From Geoanaerobacter pelophilus (GTDB lineage: Bacteria; Desulfobacterota; Desulfuromonadia; Geobacterales; DSM-12255), in the NCBI RefSeq assembly GCF_018476885.1, contig NZ_JAHCVJ010000003.1:62001-126000 (forward strand): a stretch of 64,000 bases of DNA, in the 5' to 3' direction. Position 1 is the first letter of the stretch. Every line of letters begins with the position of its first letter. Below, one piece after another: positions 63,192 to 64,000 of this stretch. A program made the translations under genes and the position numbers. A model generated the notes under the pieces. That model searched no databases. It was not told the DNA's origin and saw only the letters and a program-made list of their open reading frames with translations.

Positions 63192-63482
63192 ATGAAAACA
63201 GTCATAGAGTTGATAATCCTGATCCCGCTTTTTATAGTATTTTACCAATTTTATTGCTACTCGATTACCGCCACCGGTAAGGAAAAACAGAACAAATGCC
63301 TCGCTCTGGGCATTGTCAGCTCAACGGTAGGGATAACCAGTCTTGCCTACCACACCACCATTTCCGTATTTGGTGGCTTAATACTGATCATGTTCGGCTT
63401 ACGGCTCATTGCCCACGGACTGGACCGGATCGACAAGAAGATCTTCATTGACCGTTATGATGACGACAACACTCCAGGGTAA
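63192..63482 (+). CDS. Small membrane protein, unknown
   Basis: 96 residues from the ATG at 63192 (GGAGAAATATC upstream). Three hydrophobic segments: residues ~4-22, ~39-57 and ~62-79. The tail is charged (HGLDRIDKKIFIDRYDDDN). No family recognised. Stands alone. Confidence 0.6.
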   Translation: MKTVIELIILIPLFIVFYQFYCYSITATGKEKQNKCLALGIVSSTVGITSLAYHTTISVFGGLILIMFGLRLIAHGLDRIDKKIFIDRYDDDNTPG

Positions 63483-63711
63483 CAGCAGCAAGAACATTGT
63501 GACTTCTACAGATTCACTTCCCCTCAATTAACGCTGCAATGAACTTCTCCCGGACTCAATATACATCTGCGCCTGAAGACGCAGTTCAGCTAATTTCCTT
63601 GCAGCTATGGTTATCGGCAGATTTTTTGGTAACATCCAGTTAACCATATCTAATCTGCGCAGCCGGAAAAATACTCTGTCCTTTATATTAGATGCAATGC
63701 CAGGAGTCATC

Positions 63712-64000
63712 ATGGGTGATCTGCAGCAAAAATATCTATTGATGTTCGAGAATATGGCGCAGGGAGCCTTTTATCAACTGGCAGATGGGACACTCACTGA
63801 TGTCAACCCCGCCGCTCTTGCGATGTTCGGGCTTACCCGCGACCAGTTCATCGGGCGCACCTCCAAAGACCCAAACTGGCGAGTAATCAACGAGAATGGC
63901 ACCGACCTTGTCCCGGATCAGCATCCGTCAATGGTTGCCTTGCGCACCGGAGAGCGGGTACGGGACTTTACGGCAGGTGTCTATAATCCGGTAACGAATA
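63712..64000 (+). CDS. PAS-domain sensor protein (partial, continues past window end)
   Basis: The ATG at 63712 with CAGGAGTCATC upstream starts a frame open to the end (96 codons). The visible part is a PAS domain: FENMAQGAFYQLADGTLTDV followed by NPAALAMFGLTRDQFIG, then HPSMVALRTGERVRDF, as in many multi-PAS sensor kinases and diguanylate cyclases. Output domain lies outside the window. Confidence 0.82.
   Translation, partial: MGDLQQKYLLMFENMAQGAFYQLADGTLTDVNPAALAMFGLTRDQFIGRTSKDPNWRVINENGTDLVPDQHPSMVALRTGERVRDFTAGVYNPVTN

Overview
The window reads as the chromosome of a Geobacter-like bacterium (order Desulfuromonadales/Geobacterales). This is inferred from gene content, not from a search: multiheme c-type cytochromes and a porin-cytochrome pair, a 2-oxoacid:ferredoxin oxidoreductase operon, an EtfBA plus membrane Fe-S oxidoreductase cluster, HD-GYP and Cys-rich PAS sensor kinases, and a gap-pgk-tpiA-secG operon. 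Most genes lie on the minus strand in short, tightly packed operons.

Layout. 1-5.6 kb (minus): partial outer-membrane barrel, outer-membrane-type decaheme lipoprotein, an MlaF-like ABC ATPase, two small membrane proteins, a TPR protein and an AcuC-type deacetylase. 5.8-9.7 kb (plus): gap, pgk, tpiA, secG and tRNA-Leu(GAG). 9.7-17.4 kb: an integrative element of about 7.7 kb inserted in the 3' end of that tRNA. It has attL/attR, a P4-type integrase, an AlpA-like regulator, a toprim primase, a DUF927 helicase, a dense GGTAAC/GTTACC cluster that looks like a replication origin, and one cargo gene. The cargo protein has a formylglycine-generating-enzyme/C-type-lectin fold with a C-terminus like a diversity-generating-retroelement variable region. 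No structural phage genes are present, so the element resembles a phage satellite or plasmid-like island. 17.5-21.5 kb: a sensor kinase, a thiol peroxidase remnant, two small triheme cytochromes and a methyltransferase.

21.5-34.8 kb (minus): housekeeping genes gluQ, ppnP, an M48 peptidase with a DUF898 partner, recG, an HD-GYP protein, a MEMO-family protein, scpB-scpA, trpS, an M50 peptidase, and glnA-glnB behind a near-consensus sigma-54 promoter. 35-44 kb: panE, an M23 peptidase, hrpB, a HAD phosphatase, a VanZ-PAP2 fusion and a large SLBB polysaccharide export protein. 44.1-44.4 kb: tRNA-Glu and tRNA-Gln. 44.4-48.6 kb: korDABC and hisI-hisG. 48.6-57.4 kb: rlmB, pyrF, a CMD-family protein, an MBL hydrolase, a degenerate hemerythrin, proS, ispG, a second Cys-rich PAS kinase and a TusA-like protein. 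57.4-63 kb: a YeeE/YedE transporter and the etfB-etfA-EMO electron-transfer operon. The end holds a small membrane protein and the start of a PAS protein.

The least explained parts are: (i) the DGR-like variable protein gene, which sits between 24-bp direct repeats inside the element with no reverse transcriptase in view; (ii) the GGTAAC cluster; (iii) a structured repeat of about 112 bp present twice, each time in the same orientation relative to transcription and just upstream of an operon gene; (iv) a hemerythrin-like protein lacking several iron ligands; and (v) a decaheme cytochrome whose first heme site is CX3CH.
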